Part shown: positions 55,792 to 64,000 of the stretch, in pieces
Position numbering within the stretch: position 1 is the first letter of the stretch
Layout: each line of letters starts with the position of its first letter
DNA from: DASQHW01 sp963837155
GTDB taxonomy: Bacteria > Actinomycetota > Acidimicrobiia > IMCC26256 > PALSA-610
Reading direction: 5' to 3'
NCBI GenBank assembly: GCA_963837155.1
Contig: CAWIMB010000002.1
Coordinates: forward strand, 3,844,001-3,908,000
Length of the DNA: 64,000 nt
Program-made: the position numbers and the translations under genes
Notes under the pieces: generated by a model
Told to the model about the DNA's origin: nothing
Seen by the model: the letters and a program-made list of their open reading frames with translations, nothing else
Database searches by the model: none

Positions 55792-56721
55792 CTAGGAGGT
55801 GCGCATGAGGTCGCGCACGATGTCGGCCGCGCGCTCGCGCCGAACAACCGCGCCGACGCCCGTACCCGCGTAGAGAGCCATCGCCTCGATGTGGCCGTCG
55901 ACGTCGGTGCTCGGCGGCAAACTTGCCCAACGCGGGAGCTCCAGAGCGCCCAGCTTGGCGACCGTTGTGTCGGGTGCGAGTGACCGGGCGGCCTCGACCG
56001 CTGATCGCAAGACGCGGTGCGGGGCGTTGGGCCAGAACACCTCGAACGCGGTCGTAAGCACTGTCGCGTCGCCGGCGGCGGCACACAACGCGGCGACGTA
56101 GTCAGGATGCGCGGCCGATTCGTTGGCAACGACAAAGCGGGTGCCGACGCGTACCGCGTCAGCGCCGGCGTCCATCGCCTGTTGCACCGCGGCGCTCGTC
56201 GTGATGCCGCCCGCCGCAACGACTGGCACGTCCACCGCGTTCCGCACGTCGGGCAACAACTGGAGCAGCGGCGCCACGCCGCGCACGTGACCGCCGGCTT
56301 CGACCCCTTGGGCGACGATGAAGTCGCAGCCCGCATCGACCACGCGGCGCGCCTCGTCGGGCGAACCGACCTGCCAGCACGCGAGCGCGCCGGCCTCGTC
56401 CGCGATCGAGATGACCATGGGATCCGGGTCGTCGTAGAAGAACTCCATCACCCGGGCGTCGGGCGCGACCCGCTCAACGACGTCGCGCTCGAAGAAGACC
56501 ATCAGCACATTGACCCCGATTGCGGGTTGAACTTGACGAGCGGCGCGCAGCGTCGACTGGTCGTCGCGCACGAGGCTGATCGGTACCATCCCCAGTCCGC
56601 CGGCGTGCGCGACGGCGGCCGCGAGCTCGATCGTGCCGATGCCTCCCATCCCGGCGAGCTGCAGCGGAACGGTGCAACCGACAAGGTCTGTGAATCGTTC
56701 ACTGGTCACGGTCGCCAGCAT
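55792..56721 (-). CDS. Nitronate monooxygenase / 2-nitropropane dioxygenase family
   Basis: 309 residues from ATG 56721; GTG 56709 is an alternative. FMN barrel: LQLAGMGGIGTIELAAAVAH, GMVPISLVRDDQSTLRAARQ, GCDFIVAQGVEAGGHVRGVA, VPVVAAGGITTSAAVQQAMD and GADAVRVGTRFVVANE, which carry the flavin-phosphate loops. The HV pattern of fungal enzymes is kept in GGHVRG. It overlaps the PheRS-like gene by 23 nt, so they are translated together. Nitroalkane or P3N oxidation is possible, but many relatives are only NADH-quinone reductases. Confidence 0.85.
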   Translation of the reverse strand: MLATVTSERFTDLVGCTVPLQLAGMGGIGTIELAAAVAHAGGLGMVPISLVRDDQSTLRAARQVQPAIGVNVLMVFFERDVVERVAPDARVMEFFYDDPDPMVISIADEAGALACWQVGSPDEARRVVDAGCDFIVAQGVEAGGHVRGVAPLLQLLPDVRNAVDVPVVAAGGITTSAAVQQAMDAGADAVRVGTRFVVANESAAHPDYVAALCAAAGDATVLTTAFEVFWPNAPHRVLRSAVEAARSLAPDTTVAKLGALELPRWASLPPSTDVDGHIEAMALYAGTGVGAVVRRERAADIVRDLMRTS

Positions 56722-57808
56722 GGACCGCCTGATACACGCGGTCACGCAAAGAATTGGCCTCCTCACGCGTGAGGGTGCGCTCGACGTGTCGGAGCACGAC
56801 TCGCACGAGCACGTTCTTCTGGCCCGCGCGCAAGCCGAGGCGCCGGCGAGCAATCGGCGGGAGCTCCGCGCCGGGCGTCTGCGACAGGATCTCGACGGCC
56901 TCCACGCAGTCGACGTCCGGCCCCAGCGCTTCGCGCACGCGATCGCCGAGCACGTCGACGTCGTCATCGCCGGCAACCGCGATCGAGAGATCCCGCACGA
57001 TCGCGGGCCGGTTCGACACCGGCCGGTAGAGCGACAGATCCCGCATCTGGGCCGCGACGCGGGGCTCATTCGTGCGCAGCAGCCGGATGTCGGCGATGCC
57101 CTTGCGCAACATGAGGAGGCGGTCGAGGCCGAGCCCCATCGCGAGGCCCGTCCACGCTTCCGCGAGGCCCGCGCCGCGCAACACGCGCGCGGCCGCGAGA
57201 CCGCACTCGCCGATCTCGACCCACTCGTCGCCGTTCTCGACGTCGATCTGCAAGCCGTCGGTGGTGTACGGGTGAACACGCGGTTCGACGCGCCACTCCG
57301 CGCCCGGGAGCGCGGCGCGTACAACGAGCTCGATCATCTCTTTGAGATCGCCGGTCGTCAGCGGGCGGTCGCGCGTGACGCGCCACACGTCGAGTTGATG
57401 CGGTGTGCCCGTGTGCAGTCGATCGATGGCATCGCGTCGATACACGACGCCCGGACATGCAACCACCACATCGGATGCGCCGTTGCCGACCGACCGCAAC
57501 GCGGCCGGGATCGGTGCCGACGTATGGCTCCGCAACATCTGCGTCTCCGTGACGTAGCGGGTGTAGCGCGCCTCGCGCGTTACCGCGTCGGGCTCGTACC
57601 CGAGCGCGTCGTAGTTCTCGGAGATGTCCACGATGCGCGCGCCTCGATGCACGAGCACATCGGATTTCCACGGACGTCGCAGCGCGGTGATGATGTCGTC
57701 GACGAGGCGCTGCATCGCGTGCACGCCTTCGCAGGGATCGCTGAGGTCGCGCACGGCCAACGCCGCGCGCGACCTCGTCGGGCGTGAGTCTTCGGACAGG
57801 CATGACAT
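56699..57808 (-). CDS. PheRS-like single-chain protein (PheS catalytic fold plus FDX-ACB domain)
   Basis: 369 residues from ATG 57808, with AAGGAG upstream. Class II synthetase motifs: TETQMLRSHTSAPIPAALRS near residue 88, VVYRRDAIDRLHTGTPHQLD near 118 and AMGLGLDRLLMLRKGI near 235. Residues 268-365 form an FDX-ACB-like anticodon-binding domain (PAIVRDLSIAVAGDDDVDVL). A single-chain PheRS normally occurs in mitochondria; in actinobacteria such stand-alone genes are known as a PheS-related ligase of unknown function (I recall the label SrmL). A structured leader lies just upstream. Whether it charges tRNA is unknown. Confidence 0.8.
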   Translation of the reverse strand: MSCLSEDSRPTRSRAALAVRDLSDPCEGVHAMQRLVDDIITALRRPWKSDVLVHRGARIVDISENYDALGYEPDAVTREARYTRYVTETQMLRSHTSAPIPAALRSVGNGASDVVVACPGVVYRRDAIDRLHTGTPHQLDVWRVTRDRPLTTGDLKEMIELVVRAALPGAEWRVEPRVHPYTTDGLQIDVENGDEWVEIGECGLAAARVLRGAGLAEAWTGLAMGLGLDRLLMLRKGIADIRLLRTNEPRVAAQMRDLSLYRPVSNRPAIVRDLSIAVAGDDDVDVLGDRVREALGPDVDCVEAVEILSQTPGAELPPIARRRLGLRAGQKNVLVRVVLRHVERTLTREEANSLRDRVYQAVHAGDRDQ

Positions 57809-57837
57809 GGGCTCCTTCGGCGTCGCAGCGGCGGGGT

Positions 57838-57923
57838 GTTGCCCCCGGGCCGGCGGCGCCGAAATGGAGCCGAGCGTCAGTGCGCGCGTGCCCCGCGGCG
57901 CCCTCTCAGGGCCCGGGGGCAAC
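57838..57923 (-). promoter_or_regulatory. Long structured leader of the PheRS-like gene
   Basis: Outer arms 57838-57851 and 57910-57923 are perfect complements (14 bp, GTTGCCCCCGGGCC), with inner arms 57855-57861 and 57896-57902 (GGCGCCG). It would form one tall hairpin in the mRNA leader, ending 30 bp before the start codon. It is not a T-box that I can recognise. It may be an attenuator or a small RNA gene. Confidence 0.55.
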
Positions 57924-57970
57924 AAAATCGCTGCGCACGCTCGTACGTCACGCCGTCCATGGTACCAACT

Positions 57971-58009
57971 TGCGTGGCGGACTCGGCCGTGAGCCGAGTC
58001 CGCCACGCA
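57971..58009 (-). terminator. 17-bp perfect hairpin terminator of the double-VOC gene
   Basis: Arms 57971-57987 and 57993-58009 (TGCGTGGCGGACTCGGC) pair perfectly around CGTGA. It begins 13 bp after the leftward stop at 58023. No T-run follows on the leftward strand. Confidence 0.85.
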
Positions 58010-58022
58010 TGTTCGAGGTCCG

Positions 58023-58799
58023 TTACGGCATCGGGTTCATCTTGATGACGTTGAACATCGCGCCCTGGGGGTCGGCGAGCACCGCGAACCGGCCGGGTGG
58101 GATGTCGGTCGGCTCGACGAACGCCGATCCGCCGAGCTTCTTCGCCTTGGCGACCGTGGCGTCGGTGTCGTCCGTCGAGAAGTAGACCGTCCAGATCGGC
58201 GGGATGCCCGGCATCGGCGGGTTCTGCGCGCCGCCAATGCTCTGCCCGTTGAGCTTGAACTCGGTGTATTCCATGCCCTCGACCGGGTTCGTTTCCCAGC
58301 CGAACACCTTGCTGTAGAACGCCGCGGCCTTCTGCACGTCGGGCGTGAGGAGCTCGTTCCATGAGAACGCGCCCGCCTCGTTCACGAGCGACGCGCCGAT
58401 GTGGTTCTTCGCCTGCCATGCCGCGATCGTCGCTCCCGTCGGGTCGGCGAAGACGCTCATGCGGCCGGCGTCGAGCACGTCGAAGGCCGGCATGAACACC
58501 GTGCCGCCGGCCTTCTCGGCGAGCGATGCGGTCTGGTCCGCGTCGCTGACCGCGACGTATGAGTTCCAGTGCGGCGGCACTCCCGCCGCGGCCTGGTCGC
58601 CGAGCGAGGCAATCGCCCCGACGTCAAGGCCTTTGATCTGCGCCATCGAGTAGACGGCACCGCCGGTGTCGTCCATCGGCATGTCGTTGAACTTCCAGCC
58701 GAACAGCTCACCGTAGAAGCGCTTGGCCGCGTCCTGATCGGTCGTTTGCAGATCCACCCAGTTCGGCGTTCCGGGTGCGTATTCCTTGCGTTCGGGCAT
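58023..58799 (-). CDS. Two-module VOC (glyoxalase) family protein
   Basis: 258 residues with two VOC modules of about 120 residues: PNWVDLQTTDQDAAKRFYGE and WNELLTPDVQKAAAFYSKVF start each, and MSVFADPTGATIAAWQ and FAVLADPQGAMFNVI end them. This matches the Streptomyces-type tandem VOC proteins (SgaA-like), often annotated as hydroxylase or lyase without proof. ATG at 58799. It is divergent from the HxlR regulator, 91 bp between starts, and ends at a strong hairpin. Confidence 0.85.
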   Translation of the reverse strand: MPERKEYAPGTPNWVDLQTTDQDAAKRFYGELFGWKFNDMPMDDTGGAVYSMAQIKGLDVGAIASLGDQAAAGVPPHWNSYVAVSDADQTASLAEKAGGTVFMPAFDVLDAGRMSVFADPTGATIAAWQAKNHIGASLVNEAGAFSWNELLTPDVQKAAAFYSKVFGWETNPVEGMEYTEFKLNGQSIGGAQNPPMPGIPPIWTVYFSTDDTDATVAKAKKLGGSAFVEPTDIPPGRFAVLADPQGAMFNVIKMNPMP

Positions 58800-58890
58800 C
58801 GCGCAGCTCCTCGTTCGGTGAAGTCGCGCGGCAAGTTAGTGACGATTTTTGAACCAGACAAGTAAACATTTCGTACTAGCATCGACGCCC

Positions 58891-59580
58891 ATGGGGCAGG
58901 CGGCCGACGCTCGCGAGCGACGCAGCTACGAGCAGTTCTGCCCGCTCGCCCGCGCGCTCGACGTCCTCGGTGAACGTTGGACGTTGCTGCTCGTCCGCGA
59001 GCTGCTCGTCGGGCCGATGCGGTTCTCGGATCTCCGTGCCCACCTCCCCGGCATGGGCCCGGCCCTCCTCACTCAGCGCCTGCGCGACCTCGAAGCCTCG
59101 GGCCTCGTACAGCGCACCGAGCTGCCGCCGCCCGCGGCACGCACCGTGTACGAACTAACCGACCGCGGGCGCACGCTCGAGCCCGTGGTCTACGAGTTCG
59201 CGCGCTTCGGTCTGCCCTACCTCGACATGCCGACCGAGGAGCAGCCGCTCTCCCCGCACCTGCTTCCGCACGGCTTGAAGACGCTCGTTGTCGCCGAAGC
59301 ACTCCCCCGCCGCGCGTTTGTCGTACATCTCGCGCTCGACGAGGGCGACTTCACGATGCGCGTGGCGCCGCCCCAGCCGGGGCCGCCGATCACCCGCGTA
59401 ACCGTCGAGCCAGGTCTGTCCGGACGAGCCGACGTCACGATCCGCGGATCGGCCGGTGTGGTCTTATGGGTTCGCCAGGGCGCCCTGTCATTCGACGATC
59501 CGCGTGCGCAAGAACTGCTCGGCGTCGACGGCGATGTTCGTGCCGTCGACGCCGTGCGTGCGCTCTTCGGTTTTCTCTGA
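58891..59580 (+). CDS. HxlR-family regulator with C-terminal extension
   Basis: 229 residues. The HxlR winged helix spans residues 10-100 (CPLARALDVLGERWTLLLVR, FSDLRAHLPGMGPALLTQRL). Residues 130-229 are an extra domain with FVVHLALDEGDFTMRVAPPQ and GRADVTIRGSAGVVLWVRQG, resembling an SCP2/sterol-carrier-like fold that may bind a lipid ligand. It is divergent from the double-VOC gene and probably controls it. The upstream 91 bp contain TTGAAC and a GTAC-centred motif, not enough to fix the operator. Confidence 0.82.
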   Translation: MGQAADARERRSYEQFCPLARALDVLGERWTLLLVRELLVGPMRFSDLRAHLPGMGPALLTQRLRDLEASGLVQRTELPPPAARTVYELTDRGRTLEPVVYEFARFGLPYLDMPTEEQPLSPHLLPHGLKTLVVAEALPRRAFVVHLALDEGDFTMRVAPPQPGPPITRVTVEPGLSGRADVTIRGSAGVVLWVRQGALSFDDPRAQELLGVDGDVRAVDAVRALFGFL

Positions 59581-59589
59581 CGCGAACCG

Positions 59590-60408
59590 TCAGCCGGTGA
59601 TCGGCACCACGAAAGGCTCGGTACCGGCCACGAGATTCACGCCTCCGAAGCCCGCGCCGTGCAGGTAGTTCAACTCGCGTCCGAGGTCGCCGAAATTGTT
59701 CGCACCGGGGAATGGCGCGAACTCGACGGTCGAGAGCACGCCGATGGCGCGGCCCTGCGCGTCGAGGAATCCACTCCCCGAGTCACCTGGGATACCGGGG
59801 GTCAGCGTGTACGTCTTGGTCGACCACCCGGCGGTGTTGCCGACGCTGACGCCGTACTTGGGCGACAGCTGGGTGATGCCGAGGCGCAGCGACGAGTTGC
59901 CGTACGAGTAGACCTTGTCACCCAGGTTGGTCGGCGCACCGACCGCGGTCGGGCCACCGAAGAACGGCACCGACGGATTCACGCGGGAGACGTCGGCGGG
60001 ATCGAGTTGCACGAGCGCGAAGTCGTTGTACGCGCACGTGTCGGGATCCGCCTCGCCCACCTGCTGCATCCGCAACCACGAGTTGTAGACGAGCGTGCCG
60101 GGGCGAGTCGCGCCGCCGACCTCGACGGGCGTGCCGAGCGGCAGCGATGCGGAGTCACAACCGTCGGTCTCGGTGGCCGCGCCCGTACCCGAGCAGTGGG
60201 CGGCCTGGCCGATATACACAGTCGCACCATCGGTGAAGATGAAGTTGGCGGTGCACTGGGCGCCGGCGGTGACCGTTTGCACGCCGGGATGAATCTGTGC
60301 GGTCGCGGCGGGTGCCCATTGGGCGGCACCGCTCGAGGTGGCGACGAGGCCGACAAGCCCGCATGCGAGCGCGGCGACGAGCAAAGCCAGACGACGGATG
60401 CGCCTCAA
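59590..60408 (-). CDS. Secreted trypsin-like serine protease (S1 family)
   Basis: 272 residues, TTG start behind GGAGGG. Signal peptide RRLALLVAALACGLVGLVAT. The catalytic triad is intact: H71 in GQAAHCSG, D129 in AYNDFALVQ and S210 in GDSGSG. Cysteines at 52 and 72 and at 84 and 125 may pair. The protein is smaller than typical chymotrypsins and resembles actinobacterial secreted S1 proteases such as those related to NprA and streptogrisin. Convergent with the HxlR gene (9 bp). Confidence 0.85.
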   Translation of the reverse strand: MRRIRRLALLVAALACGLVGLVATSSGAAQWAPAATAQIHPGVQTVTAGAQCTANFIFTDGATVYIGQAAHCSGTGAATETDGCDSASLPLGTPVEVGGATRPGTLVYNSWLRMQQVGEADPDTCAYNDFALVQLDPADVSRVNPSVPFFGGPTAVGAPTNLGDKVYSYGNSSLRLGITQLSPKYGVSVGNTAGWSTKTYTLTPGIPGDSGSGFLDAQGRAIGVLSTVEFAPFPGANNFGDLGRELNYLHGAGFGGVNLVAGTEPFVVPITG

Positions 60409-60481
60409 GGAATCCCTCCACGACAGCCCCGCGTCCGAGTTCTGATCAAGAAGGGTGATGCCCGCGCGAAGGCGCGCGAAA

Positions 60482-61279
60482 TCATCGAGGACGAGGAATT
60501 CCTCGAATTACTGGGCCCCGATGCCCCCAGAAGCCGGGCCCGGGGCCGTGTCCCGGGCCTCCAGGGCCGGCCGCGAACTCACCGTTCACGAGCTTGGTGA
60601 TGCGGTCCTTGAGGTTCGCGGTCAAGCGGTCGGCCTGGTCCTGGCTGATCTTCCGGTCGGCCTTCGCCTGGTCGATGCGGGCCTGCGCGGCGCCGACCAT
60701 CGCGTCGATGACCTTGTCGACGTCGACGTTCTTGTCCTTGGCGACGTCAGCGATCGTCTTGCCGTCCCGCCGCGCCGTCCGGAGCTCGTCGGTCGTGATG
60801 CCGAGCGCCTTGGCCGCGGCATCGAACTTCTCCTCGGCGCCGAACGGCTTGCCGCCGAACGCCTTGCCGCCGGGACCCGGCCCGGGCCCGTGATCACGGA
60901 TGGGCAACGGGTTGTTGACGAAGTCCTCGATGCGCTGCCGGTCTGCCGCCGCAATCGCGTCGATCACCGTGTTGAGATCGATGTTCTTGTCCTTGGCGAT
61001 GTCGGCGATCGTCGTCTTGCCGTCGGCCAACTTCTGACGCAGCTCGTCGGTCGTGATGCCGAGCGCCTTGGCCGCCGCATCGAACAACGCCGACCTCCGT
61101 TCGGTCGCTCGGCCCCCCGAAACAGCCGGCGCACCGGCGTTGGTTGGGTTCGCGGCGCTCGTCGCTGCGTTCGTCGATGCGCCCGAGAGGGCGGGTACAC
61201 CGAGGAACGCGCCGGCGGCGCCCCCTCCCACCACCGACGCGGTGATGATCAACGGGATCGTGAGCCTGCGTCCGAGCAT
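60482..61279 (-). CDS. Secreted two-repeat protein
   Basis: 265 residues from ATG 61279. Signal peptide RLTIPLIITASVVGGGAAGA, then two copies of a helical unit: DAAAKALGITTDELRQKLAD and KFDAAAKALGITTDELRTAR, each followed by an IADIAKDK/IADVAKDK and D-x-V-I-D-A segment. A Gly/Pro linker joins them and the C-terminus is a Gly/Pro/His-rich tail. Similar repeats occur in actinobacterial and Bacillus secreted proteins of unknown function. It lies just before the two-component system on the opposite strand. Confidence 0.78.
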   Translation of the reverse strand: MLGRRLTIPLIITASVVGGGAAGAFLGVPALSGASTNAATSAANPTNAGAPAVSGGRATERRSALFDAAAKALGITTDELRQKLADGKTTIADIAKDKNIDLNTVIDAIAAADRQRIEDFVNNPLPIRDHGPGPGPGGKAFGGKPFGAEEKFDAAAKALGITTDELRTARRDGKTIADVAKDKNVDVDKVIDAMVGAAQARIDQAKADRKISQDQADRLTANLKDRITKLVNGEFAAGPGGPGHGPGPGFWGHRGPVIRGIPRPR

Positions 61280-61427
61280 GGCGACTCCTTCGACGATCTG
61301 CGCAGAACGTGACCGCATCTTCGGCGGGGTCACTGGCATTGACCTGGGAAAACGTCCAGGTTCGCGTGAGGACGAACGCTCAGCGTCCGCACAGCCTGCC
61401 CACAGTCGATGCTGCCAAAATGGCCAG

Positions 61428-62123
61428 GTGTCCGACACCCGCGTCCTCGTCGTCGACGACGAGTCGAACATCACCGACCTCGTCGCCACCGCTTTGCGTT
61501 ATGAAGGCTTCGACGTGGAGGTCGCCAGTACCGGCACCGATGCGTTGCGGGCCGCCGAGAACTTCCGGCCCGACCTCATGGTGCTCGACATCATGCTTCC
61601 GGACCGCGACGGTTTCCAGGTGGTGCAGCGACTGCGCGCCGACGGACGCCATGTTCCTGTCGTCTTTCTGACTGCGCGCGACTCCACTGAGGAGAAGGTG
61701 AAGGGCCTCACGGTCGGCGGCGACGACTATGTGACCAAGCCGTTCAGCCTCGAAGAGCTCGTCGCCCGTGTGCGCGCGGTGTTGCGCCGTACCGGCGCAA
61801 CGAACGGTGACAACTCGGCGCGACTCGTGTTCGCAGACCTCGAGCTCGACGACGATACGCACGAGGTGTGGCGCGGCCGCAACCGGATCGAGCTCACACC
61901 GACGGAGTACAAGCTGCTCCGGTACCTGATGCTCAACGCGAGGCGTGCCCTGTCGAAGTCGCAGATTCTCGATCACGTGTGGGAGTACGACTTCGACGGC
62001 GACGCCAACGTCGTCGAGACGTACATCAGCTACCTGCGCAAGAAGATCGACAAGCTCGGCGCGCCGCTCATCCATACCATTCGGGGCGTCGGCTACACGT
62101 TGCGCACACCGCCGGAGAACTGA
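61428..62123 (+). CDS. OmpR-family response regulator
   Basis: 231 residues from GTG 61428. The receiver domain has the acidic pair VDDES, the phospho-acceptor Asp in LMVLDIMLPDRDG (about residue 53) and K in YVTKPFSLEE. The winged helix has RNRIELTPTEYKLLRYLMLN and FDGDANVVETYISYLRKKID. It is 3 bp from the histidine kinase gene and resembles TcrX/MprA-like actinobacterial regulators. It probably controls envelope or secreted proteins, possibly the repeat protein next door. Confidence 0.92.
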   Translation: MSDTRVLVVDDESNITDLVATALRYEGFDVEVASTGTDALRAAENFRPDLMVLDIMLPDRDGFQVVQRLRADGRHVPVVFLTARDSTEEKVKGLTVGGDDYVTKPFSLEELVARVRAVLRRTGATNGDNSARLVFADLELDDDTHEVWRGRNRIELTPTEYKLLRYLMLNARRALSKSQILDHVWEYDFDGDANVVETYISYLRKKIDKLGAPLIHTIRGVGYTLRTPPEN

Positions 62124-62126
62124 TCG

Positions 62127-63583
62127 TTGACGCTGCGGACGCGTCTCCTGATCGGTCTGGTACTGCTGGCGGGGATCGGCCTGTCGGTCGCCGGAGGGAT
62201 CACGTACCGGCAGGAACACGACTTCCTGCTCACACGCTTCAACCGTGAACTGGCGTCAGTCGCGAACTCTCCCGAACTGCATCAAGCGCTGCGCCGTTCG
62301 GTGGCCACGCAGCAACCGGCGCGGATCATCTCGCCGACCGACATCGTGGCTGAGCTCCACACGAAGTTCGGCGACGGGTTCGCCGCCACGATCAACGACC
62401 CGCCCGCGCTTCCGAAGAACGCGGCGGGCTCCTTCACGATGCACGGGCCTCACTATCGCGGGGTCTCGCTCGCAGAAGCCGACGGAGACCGATACGTCGT
62501 CGCGCTGTCAATGCGCGAGATCGACTCTTCCCTTCACCATCTGCTGCTCGTCGAGTTCACGGTCGCGGCAGCTGTGCTGATTGCGCTGGCGCTCCTCGCG
62601 TGGTGGGTCGTCAAGCTCGGACTCCGTCCGCTGCAACAGATGGAGGAGACGGCCGCGGCAATCGCGGCCGGTGACCTTTCCCGCCGGGTCGAGACTGCTG
62701 ACGAGACCACCGAAGTCGGCCGGCTCGGGCTCGCGCTGAACCAGATGCTGCAGCAGATCGAGAAGGCATTCGGTGAACGCACTGCGTCCGAGGCACGGCT
62801 GCGCCGTTTCGTCGGTGATGCCTCTCATGAACTTCGGACGCCGCTCACGTCCATCCGCGGCTACGCGGAACTGTTCCGCCGCGGCGCCGCCGAACGTCCG
62901 GAAGATCTTGCAAAGGCCATGCGGCGCATCGAGGAGGAAGCCGACCGCATGGGCGTCTTGGTCGACGACCTGTTACTCCTTGCGCGTCTCGATCAGGGCC
63001 GGCCGCTCGAGCGCGCGCCCGTTGATCTCACTCGCATCGTCGCCGACGCCGTCGACGACGCCCGGGCAGTCGCACCGGACCGGTCGATCGACTACTCGCC
63101 GAACGGAGCAATCGTGGTGCCCGGCGACGAGGTACGCCTGCGGCAGGTCATGGCGAACCTCTTGCAGAACGCCGTACGTCATACGCCCGTCGACACCCCC
63201 GTACACGTGCGCGTCACGACCGATGACGACGACGCGATCATCGAGGTCCGCGACGAGGGTCCGGGCATGCCGACCGAGGAAGCGGACCGCGTGTTCGAGC
63301 GGTTCTGGCGCGGCGACGCGTCACGCACGCCGCGAGCGGCGGCACCGGACTCGGGCTCGCGATCGTCGCGGCCATCGCCGACGCGCACGGGGGCTCGGCG
63401 TCGGTCGACACCGCACCCGGCGAAGGCGCGACATTCCGCGTGCACCTGCCGAGAACCGAACGGCCGGTACCCGAGCCCGAGGCCGAGGCTGAGGCCGAAC
63501 GCGACGACGTCGACCCCACGGTGGCGCCGACCTCGCCGTCGGTCCCCGATATTCCGCTCGCCGAACTGGAAGAAGCGCCGTAG
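62127..63583 (+). CDS. Sensor histidine kinase (frameshifted)
   Basis: 485 residues after repair. Two membrane segments (about 7-25 and 148-168) frame an extracellular sensor of about 120 residues. Then HAMP, the phospho-acceptor in DASHELRTPLTSIRGYAELF (H at about 234), the N box LLQNAVRHTP, and VRDEGPGMPTEEADRVFERF. A missing base near 63334 breaks the G2 box; adding one gives SGGTGLGLAIVAAIADAHGG. The C-terminal tail is Glu/Pro-rich. It is the cognate kinase of the regulator 3 bp upstream. Confidence 0.87.
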
Positions 63584-63592
63584 CCCGCGAAG

Positions 63593-64000
63593 TCAGACGC
63601 GGGATCGCAACGTGTCGACGCCGTCGCCGGTCAGTTCGTCGAGCACGGCCTGGCGTCCGCACATCGCCAGCAAGACCGCTTCGCCCGCGCCCCGCACCTC
63701 GGGCCCGTCACCGTGCGTCCACTGCATGTCGGTCGCGACGAGCTTCAGGCCGGCGATCCGCTTCTTGTTGCCCATGAACCCGACGTTCTTCATCTCGTCG
63801 AGCACGGCGCGCAGGCGCTCCTCCGGGATCTCCTTGGGCTGGTTGAGCGGCCGCCGGATGTCCTGGGTGTGGACGACCGCGTCGCAGAGCATGTCCATGG
63901 GCTTCGTCATCGGCGGCGTGTAGTGCGAGGTGGCCTGCTCGCGCAGCTCCTTCACGAGGTCCTCGGTCGGTTCGCTGCCCTTCTCCATGCCGGTTCTTGC
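63593..64000 (-). CDS. DinB-like / maleylpyruvate isomerase family protein, partial
   Basis: The C-terminal 135 residues are seen; the gene continues beyond the window. MTKPMDMLCDAVVHTQDIRR has the metal-binding His-aspartate pattern of the mycothiol-dependent DinB/YfiT group, and LKLVATDMQWTHGDGPEVRG and AGEAVLLAMCGRQAVLDELT are the characteristic end of the TIGR03083-type actinobacterial proteins. The N-terminal helix with the first His is outside. It probably acts in mycothiol-linked detoxification. Confidence 0.75.
   Translation of the reverse strand, partial: ARTGMEKGSEPTEDLVKELREQATSHYTPPMTKPMDMLCDAVVHTQDIRRPLNQPKEIPEERLRAVLDEMKNVGFMGNKKRIAGLKLVATDMQWTHGDGPEVRGAGEAVLLAMCGRQAVLDELTGDGVDTLRSRV

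Noticed and set aside
57838..57923. T-box riboswitch for the PheRS-like gene
   Set aside because: No T-box consensus or specifier-loop layout could be recognised; only long inverted repeats are present.
60493..60504. GAGGAATTCCTC palindrome as an operator
   Set aside because: It lies within the 3-prime coding end of the repeat protein with no promoter nearby.

Overview
The window is a GC-rich, gene-dense chromosomal segment, most likely from an uncultured actinobacterium. An Acidimicrobiia-like lineage is my best guess, not proven. Supporting signs are the many GTG starts, a CGAAC-N4-GTTCG LexA box in front of a DUF222/HNH gene, a [3Fe-4S] ferredoxin-P450 pair, FMO/Baeyer-Villiger monooxygenases, many amidohydrolase/VOC/SnoaL/CoA-ligase genes and a mycothiol-type DinB-like enzyme at the right edge. 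About twenty otherwise well conserved genes carry single-base indels. In the cases checked, adding or removing one base (or eight in one gene) restores a whole number of codons. Sequence or assembly error is the simplest explanation, so I describe these genes as frameshifted CDSs and reserve pseudogene for true fragments.

Layout: 1-1.9 kb holds an ArsR/SRPBCC pair, an ArsR-arsenate reductase fusion and a VOC protein, with two candidate operators. 1.9-16 kb is housekeeping and catabolic: dienelactone hydrolase, DMFase-like protein, malonyl-CoA-synthetase-like ligase, MaoC, penicillin-acylase family, S33 peptidase, an ABCG-type exporter divergent from its TetR, thioesterase, VOC, FMN-binding protein, GNAT. 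16-19 kb is a translationally coupled operon of ABM protein, Baeyer-Villiger monooxygenase and methyltransferase. 19-29.5 kb holds an unknown 573-residue protein, amidase, heme-binding barrel, amidohydrolase, acyl-CoA ligase and a large secreted YVTN/PKD/IPT protein. It is followed by a junction that fuses fragments of two divergent genes.

31.66-41.89 kb is bounded by a 3-prime fragment of an initiator tRNA gene on the left and a complete initiator tRNA-fMet on the right, as expected for an element integrated into that tRNA. Its cargo is a cDPG-synthetase-like GTPase, carbamate kinase, an ArsR-rhodanese regulator, an ArsM-like methyltransferase, DUF1059, SRPBCC, a persulfide-dioxygenase-rhodanese fusion, two MFS transporters and remnants of an erythromycin esterase, a methyltransferase and a histidine kinase. 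No integrase is visible. The ArsM-like gene has an in-frame UGA where this family has a conserved cysteine, followed by a SECIS-like hairpin, so it may be a selenoprotein. One 28-bp inverted repeat lies between the ArsR-rhodanese/ArsM operon and the divergent DUF1059/dioxygenase/MFS operon.

42-64 kb returns to core-like content: the SOS-controlled DUF222/HNH operon, ferredoxin-P450, two PhyH dioxygenases, PIG-L deacetylase, a Thr-rich/His-tailed secreted protein, tandem orphan substrate-binding lipoproteins, a CoA ligase, a nitronate-monooxygenase/PheRS-like pair with a structured leader, double-VOC and HxlR genes, a secreted trypsin-like protease, a repeat protein and an OmpR-type two-component system.
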